Shown: piece after piece, positions 19,710 through 29,823 of the stretch | How positions within the stretch are numbered: the first letter of the stretch is position 1 | How the letters are laid out: each line of letters opens with the position of its first letter | Source: Chitinophagaceae bacterium UBA1953 | GTDB taxonomy: Bacteria > Bacteroidota > Bacteroidia > Chitinophagales > Chitinophagaceae | DNA length: 64,000 nucleotides | Direction: 5' to 3' | Assembly: GCA_002336115.1 (NCBI GenBank) | Contig: DDEN01000057.1 | Span: forward strand, 1 to 64,000 | Position numbers and translations under genes: made by a program | Notes under the pieces: generated by a model | Told to the model about the DNA's origin: nothing | The model's input: the letters and a program-made list of their open reading frames with translations, nothing else | Database searches by the model: none

Positions 19710-22700
19710 TCAGAATGTTACATTTAATCCAAACGAATAAGAACTGAAGTATGGATATGTATAAGAAGCATTATTAGGGCTTTCCGGATCAAAATATTTA
19801 TACCACATCTTTGTAAATGTTAAGATATCCTGCCCGGTAAAAAACACTCTTAATTTTTGAATTTTAATCCTGCTCAATAACTGATCGGGTACAGTATAGC
19901 CAACCTGTAAATTTTTCAGCCTGATATAAGAGCCATTCTGAACAAAAGTACTGTTGACATGTGTATTAGTGCCACCGCCGGCAATTGGCCTTGGAAACTG
20001 AGCATTCCTGTTGTTTTCTGTCCAGTAATTATCAATATAATTTGCTAAAGGATAGCGCCAGCTTTGAATAAACGGAATTGCCTGGTAAGGATACAGGATG
20101 AAACTTCTTTTACCTGTTCCCTGCATAAAAACAGAGACATCAAATCCTTTCCATTGTGCAGCAAGGTTTATTCCGAAATTGTAACGTGGAGATGTATTGC
20201 CTAAATACAACAGATCGCCATGATCCTGTAAAGTTCCTGTTCCCCCGTTAATGAAACCATCTTTATTTACATCCTGATATTTAATATCACCAGGTGCCTG
20301 ATTGGTTGTTCCGAACTGTTTGGCGCTCTGAGTCACCTCGTCGGAAGATTGAAAATACCCAAGTGATTTATATCCGTAAATTGAATTGATCGGCATTCCG
20401 GGTAATGCCTGATTTAATCCTTCGCTATATACTACATTTCCGAGATACTTTGTAATCTCGTTTTTATTATCGCTCAGGTTAAATCCGGCAGAATAGCTTA
20501 CCTGCCCGATTTTATCCTTCCAGGTTAAATCCATGTCCCATCCGTTTGTCTTCATTGCCGCCGCATTGGTTGTGCTTGGTGTAACACCCAATACAGCAGG
20601 GAGGTTTACAGGTATAAGCATATTATCATTCACCCTCTCATAAAAATCAATACTGCCGCTTAGCCTGTTATTAAATAAACTAAAGTCCAGACCCACATCT
20701 TTTGTAGTAACAGTTTCCCAGCCAAGAGCATCTGAAGGCAGGACACTTTGATATATGTAAGTTGTAGCTGCATTGTTAAACGGATAAATTCCATTCACCA
20801 ATGTTGCAATAGAAGGGTAATTATTCTGGTATAAAGCTCCCAGTTGCGCATTACCCAGTTTTCCCCATGATGCTCTTAATTTTAATTCTTTTATAAATTT
20901 AACACTCTGAAACCAGTTCTCCTGTGATATACGCCATGCTGCGGAAAATGCCGGAAATGTTTGTTCACGATGACCTGGTGCTAAACGGGAGCTTGCATCA
21001 TTTCTTACAGTTGCTTCAAGAAAATACCTGTTTTTATAATCATAATTAATCCTGCCAAAAAGAGATTTCCATGCGTTATCCTGCAGGTTTTCTGATATCG
21101 AAGTAACGGGGAGTGTTGAGTTAGTGGTATAATTCAATGTTGCCAGGTTATTATTTACCAGATTTGTAAGTGCAGCATTCATCCTGCTGTAATTGTAGTA
21201 CTGAAACTGATAACCACCAAGTAAGTGGATATGGTGCTCTTTTACAGAGTAATCATAATTAGCAAGCAGGTTAGAAGTATATGAAGTTTGTGTTGTACGG
21301 TATTTGTTAAGGGAGTTTGATTTATTCACCCATGCGTTTTGTACAAATGTTCCAGACGATTTTACAAAACTGTACAAAGGCACTGTTTTATAAAACATAT
21401 CCTGATTATCCTGCTCAAAATGCGGACTGTAGTTTGCGCTTAATGCAAGGCCCTTTACAATATTATCTGCTTTAAATGTAAAAACTGCATCCAGTAAATT
21501 TTGTGTGGTGTTGTTGTATCCTCCATCTTTTAATGCGGCATAAGTATTTACTCCTGACAGATATTGTGTTTCGTTGCTACCAGGAACAAATACAGGAACA
21601 ATAGGCCGCAGGTTATAGATATTGTATAAAAGCCCGTAATCACCCTCCAGCGTTCCTGCAGCTGATTCAACTTTATTCTGGGTGAATGACAGCCTTGAAT
21701 CAAGACTAAATATTCTATTAAATTTGGTTGTTACGTTTAACCGACCGTTGTATCTTTTATTTCCATCCGGTCCCACTTTCAGCATTCCGTTATTATCATT
21801 ATAACCAAGTCCTATAAAGTATTTCGTATTGTCATTACCACCTGTCAGATTAAGTGTGTGTGATACTGAACTAATATTTTTTTTAACCGTCATTCCAATA
21901 TAATCCATTTCATAGTAATAGAAGGTATTCCTTGCATCATCCGGTATGAAATTTATATTAGGGTCTTTAAAGTTTGCAATTTGTTCATCTGTCCAAGAAG
22001 GAGAACCGCCGTTGTTAATATTGGCGAGATTTTGTAATGACGCACTTAAATTAAAAGGCACTGTTTTAGGGAGGCTAAGCGGTTGCTTAATTTCATACAT
22101 CATTGTATAATTAACCGACACTTTCCCTGCCTTTCCATTTTTGGTTGTAATGAGTAATACCCCATTAGATGCCTTAGCTCCATATATGGCTGCCGCAGAA
22201 GCATCTTTTAAAACAGAAATTGATTCAATATCCGTGGGATTAATGAGAGTAAGGCTCGGATACTCTACTCCATCCACTATTACCAATGGATTATTCGTTC
22301 CGTTTAATGAGGAAACACCTCTAAGGTTAATATCCCATCCCTCATAACCTGGCCTACCACTTGACCGGGTTATTACAAGCCCCGGAGAAAGTCCCTGCAA
22401 TGCCTGTACGACATTATCAACCGGCCTGTTTTCCAACGATTTTCTCCCTATTACTGAAACAGCACCTGAAAGATTTACTTTCTTCTGAGTAGCAAACCCT
22501 ACAACAACTACATCAGATAAAACATTGTCTGTACTTTTTACCATTTTAACAGACATAAACCTGACATCAGCTTTTCTTGTTACCGGAACATACCCGACAA
22601 AAGAAAATTCAATATCAGAATCGGGAGAAGCATCCAGAAAAAACTCTCCTTTTTCATTTGTAGTTGTTCCCTTGGATGTCTTTGTATCTCTTACGGATAC

Positions 22701-22826
22701 ACCAGCTAACGGGGCACCATTTTCGTCGCTAACTTTTCCTCCAACAGTTTGGGAATAAGAAACCATACACAGGAAAAACCCCCATAACAATAACAGCAGT
22801 TTTTTAAGCAATCGAGTTTGAGTCAT
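19710..22826 (-). CDS. SusC/RagA family TonB-dependent outer-membrane transporter (no STN domain)
   Basis: 1038 residues: signal peptide (about 1-25), a carboxypeptidase-regulatory-like domain (about 28-105) typical of SusC, the TonB-box region DVVVVGFATQ followed by the plug with VNLSGAV, DASAAAIYGAKASNG (plug motif), and a 22-strand barrel ending in an aromatic C-terminal strand (SFGLNVTF). It imports oligosaccharides using TonB energy together with SusD. Unlike the second SusC in the window it lacks the N-terminal STN signalling domain, so ECF-sigma control is unlikely. The AraC regulator of the locus is a better candidate. Confidence 0.97.
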   Translation of the reverse strand: MTQTRLLKKLLLLLWGFFLCMVSYSQTVGGKVSDENGAPLAGVSVRDTKTSKGTTTNEKGEFFLDASPDSDIEFSFVGYVPVTRKADVRFMSVKMVKSTDNVLSDVVVVGFATQKKVNLSGAVSVIGRKSLENRPVDNVVQALQGLSPGLVITRSSGRPGYEGWDINLRGVSSLNGTNNPLVIVDGVEYPSLTLINPTDIESISVLKDASAAAIYGAKASNGVLLITTKNGKAGKVSVNYTMMYEIKQPLSLPKTVPFNLSASLQNLANINNGGSPSWTDEQIANFKDPNINFIPDDARNTFYYYEMDYIGMTVKKNISSVSHTLNLTGGNDNTKYFIGLGYNDNNGMLKVGPDGNKRYNGRLNVTTKFNRIFSLDSRLSFTQNKVESAAGTLEGDYGLLYNIYNLRPIVPVFVPGSNETQYLSGVNTYAALKDGGYNNTTQNLLDAVFTFKADNIVKGLALSANYSPHFEQDNQDMFYKTVPLYSFVKSSGTFVQNAWVNKSNSLNKYRTTQTSYTSNLLANYDYSVKEHHIHLLGGYQFQYYNYSRMNAALTNLVNNNLATLNYTTNSTLPVTSISENLQDNAWKSLFGRINYDYKNRYFLEATVRNDASSRLAPGHREQTFPAFSAAWRISQENWFQSVKFIKELKLRASWGKLGNAQLGALYQNNYPSIATLVNGIYPFNNAATTYIYQSVLPSDALGWETVTTKDVGLDFSLFNNRLSGSIDFYERVNDNMLIPVNLPAVLGVTPSTTNAAAMKTNGWDMDLTWKDKIGQVSYSAGFNLSDNKNEITKYLGNVVYSEGLNQALPGMPINSIYGYKSLGYFQSSDEVTQSAKQFGTTNQAPGDIKYQDVNKDGFINGGTGTLQDHGDLLYLGNTSPRYNFGINLAAQWKGFDVSVFMQGTGKRSFILYPYQAIPFIQSWRYPLANYIDNYWTENNRNAQFPRPIAGGGTNTHVNSTFVQNGSYIRLKNLQVGYTVPDQLLSRIKIQKLRVFFTGQDILTFTKMWYKYFDPESPNNASYTYPYFSSYSFGLNVTF

Positions 22827-23334
22827 AACCTTTTTTTGGGCTTTTAAAATTTAATTAAAAAACAAAGGCTTAATAAATGTATACTGTACAACTATGTAAT
22901 AGTTTATTTCAATAGTGTATTAAAGCACAGGTATCTCATAATAGTTGTTACAGAATATTTTACTTACTATTTCAAAAGTATATTGATAAAAAAAAAACAT
23001 CAACTCCAAAATTTGCTAAATAAAGTAAAATTTTTGCCTTCGATTTCATCAGACAAAATGCGATTAATTACTATAACATGAAGTGGTGTATTTCATTAAA
23101 AAATCTTTTCAGGCAACAAAGCACCAGCTATAATTATATGTTTATCTCTATGTCAAAAATGCACCTGCAAAGGATAAATCATCAATAATATCAGTTAAAA
23201 ATATTTTTTGAAATACAGCCAGACGGTGCAAACTGTACAGAATTCAGCTTTTTCCAATTCATCTGTAAAAATGAAGCTGTCTTTCATTCTGGTAATCTCA
23301 TGTAAAAAAGTTCCGAGATATACTGCACGATGTG
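22827..23334. other. 508-base intergenic region upstream of susC
   Basis: No gene is seen. It is very AT-rich and should hold the susC promoter (minus strand) and the 3' end of the transporter transcript. I found no exact TAnnTTTG box on the minus strand. The region also has only a weak, interrupted inverted repeat (CAGCTT / AAGCTG, about 23,247-23,275), which I do not call as a terminator. Confidence 0.5.
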
Positions 23335-24630
23335 TCACAACGTTACTTTATTCATTTTAGGAGCCAGCAAATGAATAATTATCCAAGCAAGGAGATATGC
23401 AAAACCACAAATAATAAAGATAATATTATACCCAACAACAATATTCCCCTTCAGTTTATACAGATCGAGAAGATGTCCTACCAAAACAGGAAAAAGAATT
23501 CCTCCAATCGATCCAGCCATCCCCCCTATACCGATGACAGAGCTTAATGCCTTTTGAGGAAACATATCCGATACAATTGTAAAAATATTGGCACTCCAGG
23601 CGTTATGAGCAGCAGCGGCAAGACTTATTAATCCAACAACCCCCCATATACTTGCAACATATTTTGCATAAACAATTGGTACAACACAAAGAGCGGATAT
23701 AAGTAAAGTAACCTTTCTTGCCTTAAAAACAGGCTTCCCTTTTTTTATCATATAAGATGAAAGCGCTCCCCCGCCAATACTTCCGATTGTTGTTGCAAGA
23801 TATATTGCTCCGAGGTGAATACTTGGTCGGGTAAGGTCAAGTGAAAACGTTGAAGAAAAATAAGAAGGCAACCAGAAAAGAAAAAACCACCATACGGGAT
23901 CTGTAAGCAGCTTACCAACAATAAAAGCCCATGTTTGGCGGAGACATAACAATTTCATCCACTTCACAGATGTTTTTTCTTCCGGATTTTCATCTTTGTC
24001 ACTTGTGATATAGTCGTATTCAGCAGCAGAAAGTTTCTTTTTACGGGAGGGTAATTCATAAAAAGATATCCAAAAGAAAAGCCAAATTAATCCGAGTACA
24101 CCTGTTATAAGAAATGCCTCTTTCCAACCATACATGCTAAGAATAAATGGAACTATAAGAGGTGCAACTACCGCACCCACACTTGCGCCGGAGTTAAATA
24201 AACCTGTTGCCAAAGCCCGTTCCTTTTTGGGAAACCATAATGCTATTGCTTTAATTGCAGCAGGGAAATTGCCTGATTCACCCAACCCCAACAAACCCCT
24301 TACAATAACAAATCCGAAAGTACTTTTAACCAAAGAATGTAACATAGCAGCAATACTCCAGGAAACAATAGAAATAGTATAACCGAGTTTTGTTCCAATT
24401 TTATCAATGATCCGCCCGAAGAACAACAATCCTACAGCATAGGTTATTGAAAATGCCATTATAATTTTACTGTAATCCGTCTCTGACCAATTAAACTCTT
24501 TTTCCAATACTGGTTTTAATAAACCAATAACCTGTCTGTCTATATAGTTAATGGTGGTTGCGAAGAACAGCAGCACTACAATAAACCAACGAAAATTTCC
24601 CGTTTTTTTCTCCTGCAAATCAATTGCCAT
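23335..24630 (-). CDS. MFS transporter, hexuronate (ExuT/ACS) type
   Basis: 431-residue inner-membrane protein with 12 predicted membrane segments. NYIDRQVIG in TM1 and the LGLGESGNFPAAIKAIALWFPKKERA segment (seen as GESGNFPAA and WFPKKERA) are typical of the anion:cation symporter branch that includes ExuT, GudP and related hexuronate/aldarate carriers. It heads toward susC and follows the sugar-acid catabolic genes with a 52-base gap, so it most likely brings uronate or aldonate products into the cytosol for those enzymes. The exact acid is not determined. Confidence 0.88.
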   Translation of the reverse strand: MAIDLQEKKTGNFRWFIVVLLFFATTINYIDRQVIGLLKPVLEKEFNWSETDYSKIIMAFSITYAVGLLFFGRIIDKIGTKLGYTISIVSWSIAAMLHSLVKSTFGFVIVRGLLGLGESGNFPAAIKAIALWFPKKERALATGLFNSGASVGAVVAPLIVPFILSMYGWKEAFLITGVLGLIWLFFWISFYELPSRKKKLSAAEYDYITSDKDENPEEKTSVKWMKLLCLRQTWAFIVGKLLTDPVWWFFLFWLPSYFSSTFSLDLTRPSIHLGAIYLATTIGSIGGGALSSYMIKKGKPVFKARKVTLLISALCVVPIVYAKYVASIWGVVGLISLAAAAHNAWSANIFTIVSDMFPQKALSSVIGIGGMAGSIGGILFPVLVGHLLDLYKLKGNIVVGYNIIFIICGFAYLLAWIIIHLLAPKMNKVTL

Positions 24631-24682
24631 AGGGAATATGTTTTATTAATTTATTCAAAGAGTTATCTTACCAATCAAATTC

Positions 24683-25816
24683 TTATTTAACAGCACCTGC
24701 CCTTTTCAGTTCTTCCTTCATTTGATCCAGAATTGTATCATTAACCTCAATCAGATGTGCCGTGCTCCCTGATTTATACCATTCCAGAAACCTGTCCTGA
24801 TGATAAAAAGGCTCAGGTGTTAATAATTCATTTTCGAGATAACTGATAAGACTGGAGTAATAAACATCTCCTTCACCTGCAATCATTATTCTTGCCCTCA
24901 GTGAATTATATTCATTCAACTGCCGGTTTACAATTTGAATATAACGTGGATGCTCAAATGCCACACCTTCTTTTGTTTCCAGCACTTCACTCACAAACAT
25001 ACCCGATCCCCCGTCATTATTTGGTTTTTGAACTCCCATCAAACCAGCTATTGTAGGGCTGAGATCTGTATGTTCAAAGTACGGCAGTTGCCTGTTTTTT
25101 GCTATTAAGGGCCCTTTAAAAATCAAAGGAGTCATTACACTATCCTCATCTATCATTGGATGCCAGCCTTGTTCACTTTGTCCATGATCTGAAGTAACTA
25201 CCAAAAGTGTCGATTCTAATTTACCAGTATCTCTGAGATTATCAATTAATCTGCCAAGAAGAGAATCAGCTTCTTCCACCGCTTTTACATAAGGCGATGA
25301 TTCTCCCCAGATGTTTCTGTAATAAGGCTTATCGGGTGAAGTATATGATAAATAACGGCCTTCATTACCCGGTGTCTGCAGGTGTATTCTGAAATATTTA
25401 ATATCATACTTATTCAACAGTTCAATACTTTGTTCCAGCACAGATGTATCTGACATATTGGGATTATGAATATTAATATCAAACCCCCTGTTAACTGAAA
25501 CATACGCTTTTGTATTTGCAACAAAAGCAGTTGTATTGCCTTCTGGAAACATTTCCTGAAGCATCCTGTTCCCATGTTTAAGAAACAATGTTCCTTCCTG
25601 CAATACCGGGTTAGGAAATGATGAGCTATGCATTTGCCCATATTCCCCAACAGTTGGATGATGCGGCATTATCATAAAAGACTGGCGGATGTAAGTTCCT
25701 TCTTTTACCAGCTTATTAAATACAGGCATATTCAACCTCTCCGGTGCTTTCCAATGAAGCCCATCAATAAAGAATACAATAACTCTTTCTGGTTTATTAT
25801 CTGACACTGAATACAT
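24683..25816 (-). CDS. Alkaline-phosphatase superfamily protein (phosphodiesterase/phosphatase-like), no signal peptide
   Basis: 377 residues from the ATG at 25816; a TTG at 25843 would overlap the upstream gene. The fold is the alkaline phosphatase/sulfatase/NPP type. FFIDGL carries the first metal-binding Asp (residue 18), HHPTVGEYG supplies a presumed Thr55 nucleophile, SDHGQSEQGWH supplies Asp-His ligands, and EHTDLSPTIAGLMG is a typical C-terminal motif. The Cys/Ser-x-Pro-x-Arg formylglycine motif of sulfatases is absent, so it is not a classical sulfatase. No export signal is seen, unusual for this superfamily. It is embedded between a dehydratase and a uronate-type transporter, so it may act on a phosphorylated sugar acid or other small ester. 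Function unknown. Confidence 0.75.
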   Translation of the reverse strand: MYSVSDNKPERVIVFFIDGLHWKAPERLNMPVFNKLVKEGTYIRQSFMIMPHHPTVGEYGQMHSSSFPNPVLQEGTLFLKHGNRMLQEMFPEGNTTAFVANTKAYVSVNRGFDINIHNPNMSDTSVLEQSIELLNKYDIKYFRIHLQTPGNEGRYLSYTSPDKPYYRNIWGESSPYVKAVEEADSLLGRLIDNLRDTGKLESTLLVVTSDHGQSEQGWHPMIDEDSVMTPLIFKGPLIAKNRQLPYFEHTDLSPTIAGLMGVQKPNNDGGSGMFVSEVLETKEGVAFEHPRYIQIVNRQLNEYNSLRARIMIAGEGDVYYSSLISYLENELLTPEPFYHQDRFLEWYKSGSTAHLIEVNDTILDQMKEELKRAGAVK

Positions 25817-25826
25817 AATCCTGTTA

Positions 25827-27503
25827 TTAATTTCTTTTTCCAAAAACTGCCCCTTTTTCTATTGGCATTACATTTTCGGAATAAAATTTCAGCCAGTTAT
25901 TTTCCAGCTTTCTTTCTGCAGGCTTCCAGTTTTTCATCCTTTCATTATAATCCTCATCTTTAATCAAAAGATCAATCCTTCTCTGGTTAAGGTCTATAAG
26001 TATGCTATCTCCTTCTTCTATAATTGCAAGTGGGCCGCCACAGGCAGCTTCAGGCATCACCTGACCAATTGTAATTCCTTTATTTAATCCGGAAAGTTCA
26101 CCGTCAGTAACAACAGCAACAGTATCTGCAAGACCCGCCCCGCTTAGTGCAGCCATAAAACTACATGCAAAAACAGTACCCGGTCCACCAACGGGGCCCA
26201 TCATGCGCAAAATAACAATATCCCCTTCATTGATCTGACCTTTTGCTAATTCTTCCATTGCCAGATCTTCACTTTCATAAACCCTCGCCGGCCCTTTAAA
26301 AACACGGCTTGCCCCATCAATTGCAGAAAGTTTTACAATGGCACCTGATGGTGCAATATTTCCCCGCACAATTGTGAGGCCAGGCTCCTGCCTGAAAGGA
26401 TTATCAATTTTACGAATGATTTTTTCATCAATAAAACTTTCCACTTCCAGAATAGCTGACAGCGGCGTTCCCTGAACAGTCTGAACATTTTGATTGAGAT
26501 GTGCCTGCAACCGATGCATCACAGCATTGGTTCCGCCTGCTCTATCAAAATCTTCAATACGATCCGGGCCGTTGGGTCTTATTTGTGTTAGCTGATTTAA
26601 ATGCTTTGATTCTTCTTCAAACATTTTCACCAGATCAATATCTAATCCTGCCTCAACCGATACTGCCGCCAGGTGGCGTACTGTATTAACTGAGCAACCA
26701 ATAGATATTGCCACCCTTACCGCATTTTGAAAAGTTTCAACAGTAAGTATATCTCTTGGTTTAATATTCTTCTCAACCAATTCTAAAATCTTATATCCGG
26801 CTGCATTTATAACATTCCTCAACCTGTCGCTGCCAGCTCGTATTGGTGTGGTTTTAGATAGTGCCATACCTAATGCTTCTGCCATACAATGCATAGAATT
26901 AGCTGTGGCTAACCCTGCGCAAACTCCCGGCCCTTGTATAGCACATCGTGTCCAGTCTTTCATTGTATCCAATGTCATCTTACCAGTGAGCAATGTTCCA
27001 ACTGATTTATACACTTCTTCTATATCAACCATTGTTCCATTACAATTACCGCCGAGTTGATATCCGCATGGCACTACAATAGAAGGAATGTTCAATCTTG
27101 CAGCCGCCATTAAATGAGCTGGAGTTGTTTTATCGCAGGACGATAATAAAATCATACCATCTAAAACAGCGCCTTCAATCATTACTTCAATATCATTAAC
27201 CATCAAATCTCTTGTAGGCATCAAATAACGGGCTTTCTTGCCTGCAGAAGTCACAAAGTCTGAAGGTGCAATTGTATTAACCTCAAATGCAAGTCCGCCT
27301 GCATCTCTTACTGCCTTTTGTGCTAAAACAGAAAACTCATCTAAATGCTGATAACATACAGACAACCCGGAAGAAGAATTAATGACCGCAATTTTAGGTT
27401 TATGGAAATCTGATTCGGGAATTCCCATTGCTATCCATTGAGCTCTTCTTACAGCCCACCGTGTACTGCCTTCTTCAAAATTACTTCGCAGATTATTTTT
27501 CAT
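25827..27503 (-). CDS. IlvD/Edd family sugar-acid dehydratase
   Basis: 558-residue cytosolic Fe-S dehydratase. The three cysteines expected to hold the cluster are present at Cys50, Cys123 (SSCDKTTP) and Cys194 (PGVCAG), with spacings close to those of L-arabinonate/D-xylonate dehydratases. CNGTMVDIEEVY and DGELSGLNKG are also family motifs. Family members turn an aldonate or aldarate into a 2-keto-3-deoxy acid. It overlaps the upstream FAD oxidoreductase gene by 11 bases and is followed by the phosphatase-like gene, indicating tight coupling. No other branched-chain amino acid gene is nearby, so a sugar acid substrate is far more likely than dihydroxy-isovalerate. Confidence 0.9.
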   Translation of the reverse strand: MKNNLRSNFEEGSTRWAVRRAQWIAMGIPESDFHKPKIAVINSSSGLSVCYQHLDEFSVLAQKAVRDAGGLAFEVNTIAPSDFVTSAGKKARYLMPTRDLMVNDIEVMIEGAVLDGMILLSSCDKTTPAHLMAAARLNIPSIVVPCGYQLGGNCNGTMVDIEEVYKSVGTLLTGKMTLDTMKDWTRCAIQGPGVCAGLATANSMHCMAEALGMALSKTTPIRAGSDRLRNVINAAGYKILELVEKNIKPRDILTVETFQNAVRVAISIGCSVNTVRHLAAVSVEAGLDIDLVKMFEEESKHLNQLTQIRPNGPDRIEDFDRAGGTNAVMHRLQAHLNQNVQTVQGTPLSAILEVESFIDEKIIRKIDNPFRQEPGLTIVRGNIAPSGAIVKLSAIDGASRVFKGPARVYESEDLAMEELAKGQINEGDIVILRMMGPVGGPGTVFACSFMAALSGAGLADTVAVVTDGELSGLNKGITIGQVMPEAACGGPLAIIEEGDSILIDLNQRRIDLLIKDEDYNERMKNWKPAERKLENNWLKFYSENVMPIEKGAVFGKRN

Positions 27504-28821
27504 TACTACTTTTTAAATTATGTTGTTTCATCCATGTTTTAACCATCATTCCATTAAGCTGACTGGCTATTAAATTTTCGTGCAGCATTAATCCACAAGC
27601 TGCTCCTGCAGAATAGCCCATTCCAAAACACTGAGCAGTTACCCGTGCAGATGCAAGCGCCTCATGTTCTGCTGACATACACCTGCCTGCTACCAAATAA
27701 TTAACCGCTTTTTGAGGAATCAATGTTTCAAATGGTATATCATAAAAGTCATCTTCCAAATGATGTATTTTAATACCACTCTTGCTATGCAATTCTATTG
27801 GCCATGCAGAAAAAGTAATTGCATTTTTATTTTTCTTGCCAGTTGCCACATCGTCATTCATAAGTTTATCTTTCCCTACTATTGACCTGGTTTGACGTAT
27901 TCCTACCTGCACGCCTGTATCAGCAATATAGGCTTTACTGAATGCAGGAATCTGCTCAGTTAAAAACCTGGCATATTCCTTTGATTGTTTTCTTCCTTCT
28001 ATTTCAGCAAAAGTCAAATCAGTTGAATTAATTCCCAGTGGAATGCTTCCATCTTTGTAAGTAATCCTTGTCATATTACATAACACCTCACCTGTGTTTG
28101 GAAGCGGAAATACATAAACATGATGTCTTGGTAAGTTATAGTTGCCGGAAGCATCTGCTTCAGCAACCTTCCTGCTCAGGTCCGCCGGATCAATGGCTAA
28201 GAAATCAGGCATATTTACATTAGCCATTTTAAATATCATAGTAGGTGTTTGTACCACACCGTTATTGCCTAAAAAAGTTGTACCAGAAATACTATTTATA
28301 ACTTCTGCATCTCCCGACGCATCGATTACAAATTTGGGTTTTATTGCAAACTGACCTTCCTGTCCTTTAACTAACAAAGAACTAATACGACCAGCTTCAT
28401 CAGTAAAAGCTTTTAAAAAGTAAGTGTGATATAAAATAGTGCAATTATGTTCTATCAGCAAATCATCAGCAGATTCTTTCCATTTTAAAGCATCATGAGG
28501 GACAAGCAATGTACTTCCAAATTTTACCGGCTCTGCAACGCCTTTCTTTGCTTTTAAAATTTTATAAAATTCATCCGCAAATCCAAAAACAATCTGTTGC
28601 GGTTTTTTACCGCTGCTGTACAAGCCACAGATCGTTCCACTTAATCCTGCCACTGTTGCCCCTCCGCTGAATCCATATTTTTCAATTAATACAACAGACA
28701 TCTTTAACCGTGCTGCTGCCACAGCAGCAGAAACGCCCGATGCTCCTGCACCAATTATACAAACATCTGGCTGATATCGCACTGGCACATCATATCCCTT
28801 TACACCAAATTTCAGGCTCAT
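27493..28821 (-). CDS. FAD-dependent oxidoreductase (FAD_oxidored family)
   Basis: 442 residues. The N-terminal Rossmann motif CIIGAGASGVSAAVAAA (GxGxSG, residues 24-29) is followed by IEKYGFSGGATV and, later, FVIDASGDAEV, the second FAD-contact motif. A C-terminal YLVAGRCMSAEHEALASARV segment is usual in the FAD-dependent dehydrogenase family PF12831. No signal peptide is visible. Members often sit in carbohydrate loci and their substrates are mostly unknown. Its 3' end overlaps the dehydratase gene by 11 bases, so it probably oxidises (or reduces) a sugar-acid intermediate just before or after dehydration. Confidence 0.82.
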   Translation of the reverse strand: MSLKFGVKGYDVPVRYQPDVCIIGAGASGVSAAVAAARLKMSVVLIEKYGFSGGATVAGLSGTICGLYSSGKKPQQIVFGFADEFYKILKAKKGVAEPVKFGSTLLVPHDALKWKESADDLLIEHNCTILYHTYFLKAFTDEAGRISSLLVKGQEGQFAIKPKFVIDASGDAEVINSISGTTFLGNNGVVQTPTMIFKMANVNMPDFLAIDPADLSRKVAEADASGNYNLPRHHVYVFPLPNTGEVLCNMTRITYKDGSIPLGINSTDLTFAEIEGRKQSKEYARFLTEQIPAFSKAYIADTGVQVGIRQTRSIVGKDKLMNDDVATGKKNKNAITFSAWPIELHSKSGIKIHHLEDDFYDIPFETLIPQKAVNYLVAGRCMSAEHEALASARVTAQCFGMGYSAGAACGLMLHENLIASQLNGMMVKTWMKQHNLKSSNEK

Positions 28822-28827
28822 TTATTT

Positions 28828-29802
28828 TTATATTTTCTGAGCTTTTGAAAAATATTCCATATTACAAACATTCAACGGGGTTTTACCATTGAATGTATCT
28901 ATGATTGCCTGAGCTGCTGCTATAGCAATACGTTCATTAGATTCTTTTGTTGAACCGGCAACATGTGGCGATAAAATAACATTGGGGAACTTTAGCAATG
29001 AGCTGTTGCTTGCTAAAGGTTCCTCTTTGAACACATCTAAAGCAGCCCCGGCAATCCTGTTTTCGGCTAAAGCATTCACCAAAGCTGCCTCATCAACAAT
29101 ATCTCCACGGGAAGTATTTATTAAATATGCAGTCCGCTTCATTAAATTCAGATATCTACTGTTAATAAACTTATATGTTAATGGAGTGGATGGACAATGA
29201 AGGCTGACAAAATCAGATTCTTTAAAAATCACTTCCAGATCATCTGTAATAACAACTTTTAAGTTCGTATGATCTATGAAAGGATCATACACTATAACCT
29301 GCATACCCAGACATTTACAAAAATGAGCCGTAGCTAACCCTATATTCCCATATCCGATAATACCTACTTTTTTATTTTTGATATCAATCTGATTAGGTGA
29401 AAAGCGCTCTTTCCAATTCTGGCTTCTTACAGCCCTATCCATTATAATGATCTGTTTTGCGAAAGCTAATATCATTGCCACAGCATGCTCAGCAACTGTT
29501 TCATCATTTGTGCCCGGAGTATTACAAACAAAAATTCCGTTTTCGCCAGCAAATCTGATATCCACATTATCAATTCCGACCCCGGTTCTGACAATTGCTT
29601 TCAATTTAGCGCCCTTGCTTATTACTTCTTTATCAAAAATGGTTGTTGCTCTTAAAATTGCAGCATCTGCATCTCCAATAAGCTCCAACGCTGTTTCTTT
29701 TCTTGTATCCGGGGCAATAACAATTCTTGCTTTCCCCTGCAGCATCTCAATACCTTTTGAATTAATTGGCTCTGAGATGAATACTTTTGGCAATTCCTTC
29801 AT
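28828..29802 (-). CDS. D-isomer-specific 2-hydroxyacid dehydrogenase (SerA/GhrB-like)
   Basis: 324-residue NAD(P)-dependent enzyme. The catalytic frame is complete: GIIGYGNIGLAT dinucleotide-binding motif, Arg in INTSRGDIVDE, Glu in DVFKEEP, and His in SPHVAGST. It interconverts a 2-keto acid and its D-2-hydroxy acid. No ACT or other serine-biosynthesis domain follows, so it is unlikely to be the housekeeping phosphoglycerate dehydrogenase. Placed 21 bases after the GarR-like reductase gene and 6 bases before the FAD oxidoreductase gene, it likely acts on a C2-C6 sugar-acid intermediate (for example glyoxylate, hydroxypyruvate or a ketoaldonate). Confidence 0.88.
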   Translation of the reverse strand: MKELPKVFISEPINSKGIEMLQGKARIVIAPDTRKETALELIGDADAAILRATTIFDKEVISKGAKLKAIVRTGVGIDNVDIRFAGENGIFVCNTPGTNDETVAEHAVAMILAFAKQIIIMDRAVRSQNWKERFSPNQIDIKNKKVGIIGYGNIGLATAHFCKCLGMQVIVYDPFIDHTNLKVVITDDLEVIFKESDFVSLHCPSTPLTYKFINSRYLNLMKRTAYLINTSRGDIVDEAALVNALAENRIAGAALDVFKEEPLASNSSLLKFPNVILSPHVAGSTKESNERIAIAAAQAIIDTFNGKTPLNVCNMEYFSKAQKI

Positions 29803-29823
29803 ATCGGATATTTCTCCTTTTAT

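Noticed and set aside
24683..25816. Sulfatase supporting a sulfated glycosaminoglycan substrate
   Set aside because: The Cys/Ser-x-Pro-x-Arg formylglycine motif is missing and there is no signal peptide.
25827..27503. ilvD (dihydroxy-acid dehydratase of branched-chain amino acid synthesis)
   Set aside because: No ilv or leu genes are near, and the neighbours form a sugar-acid pathway, so a sugar-acid dehydratase is more likely.
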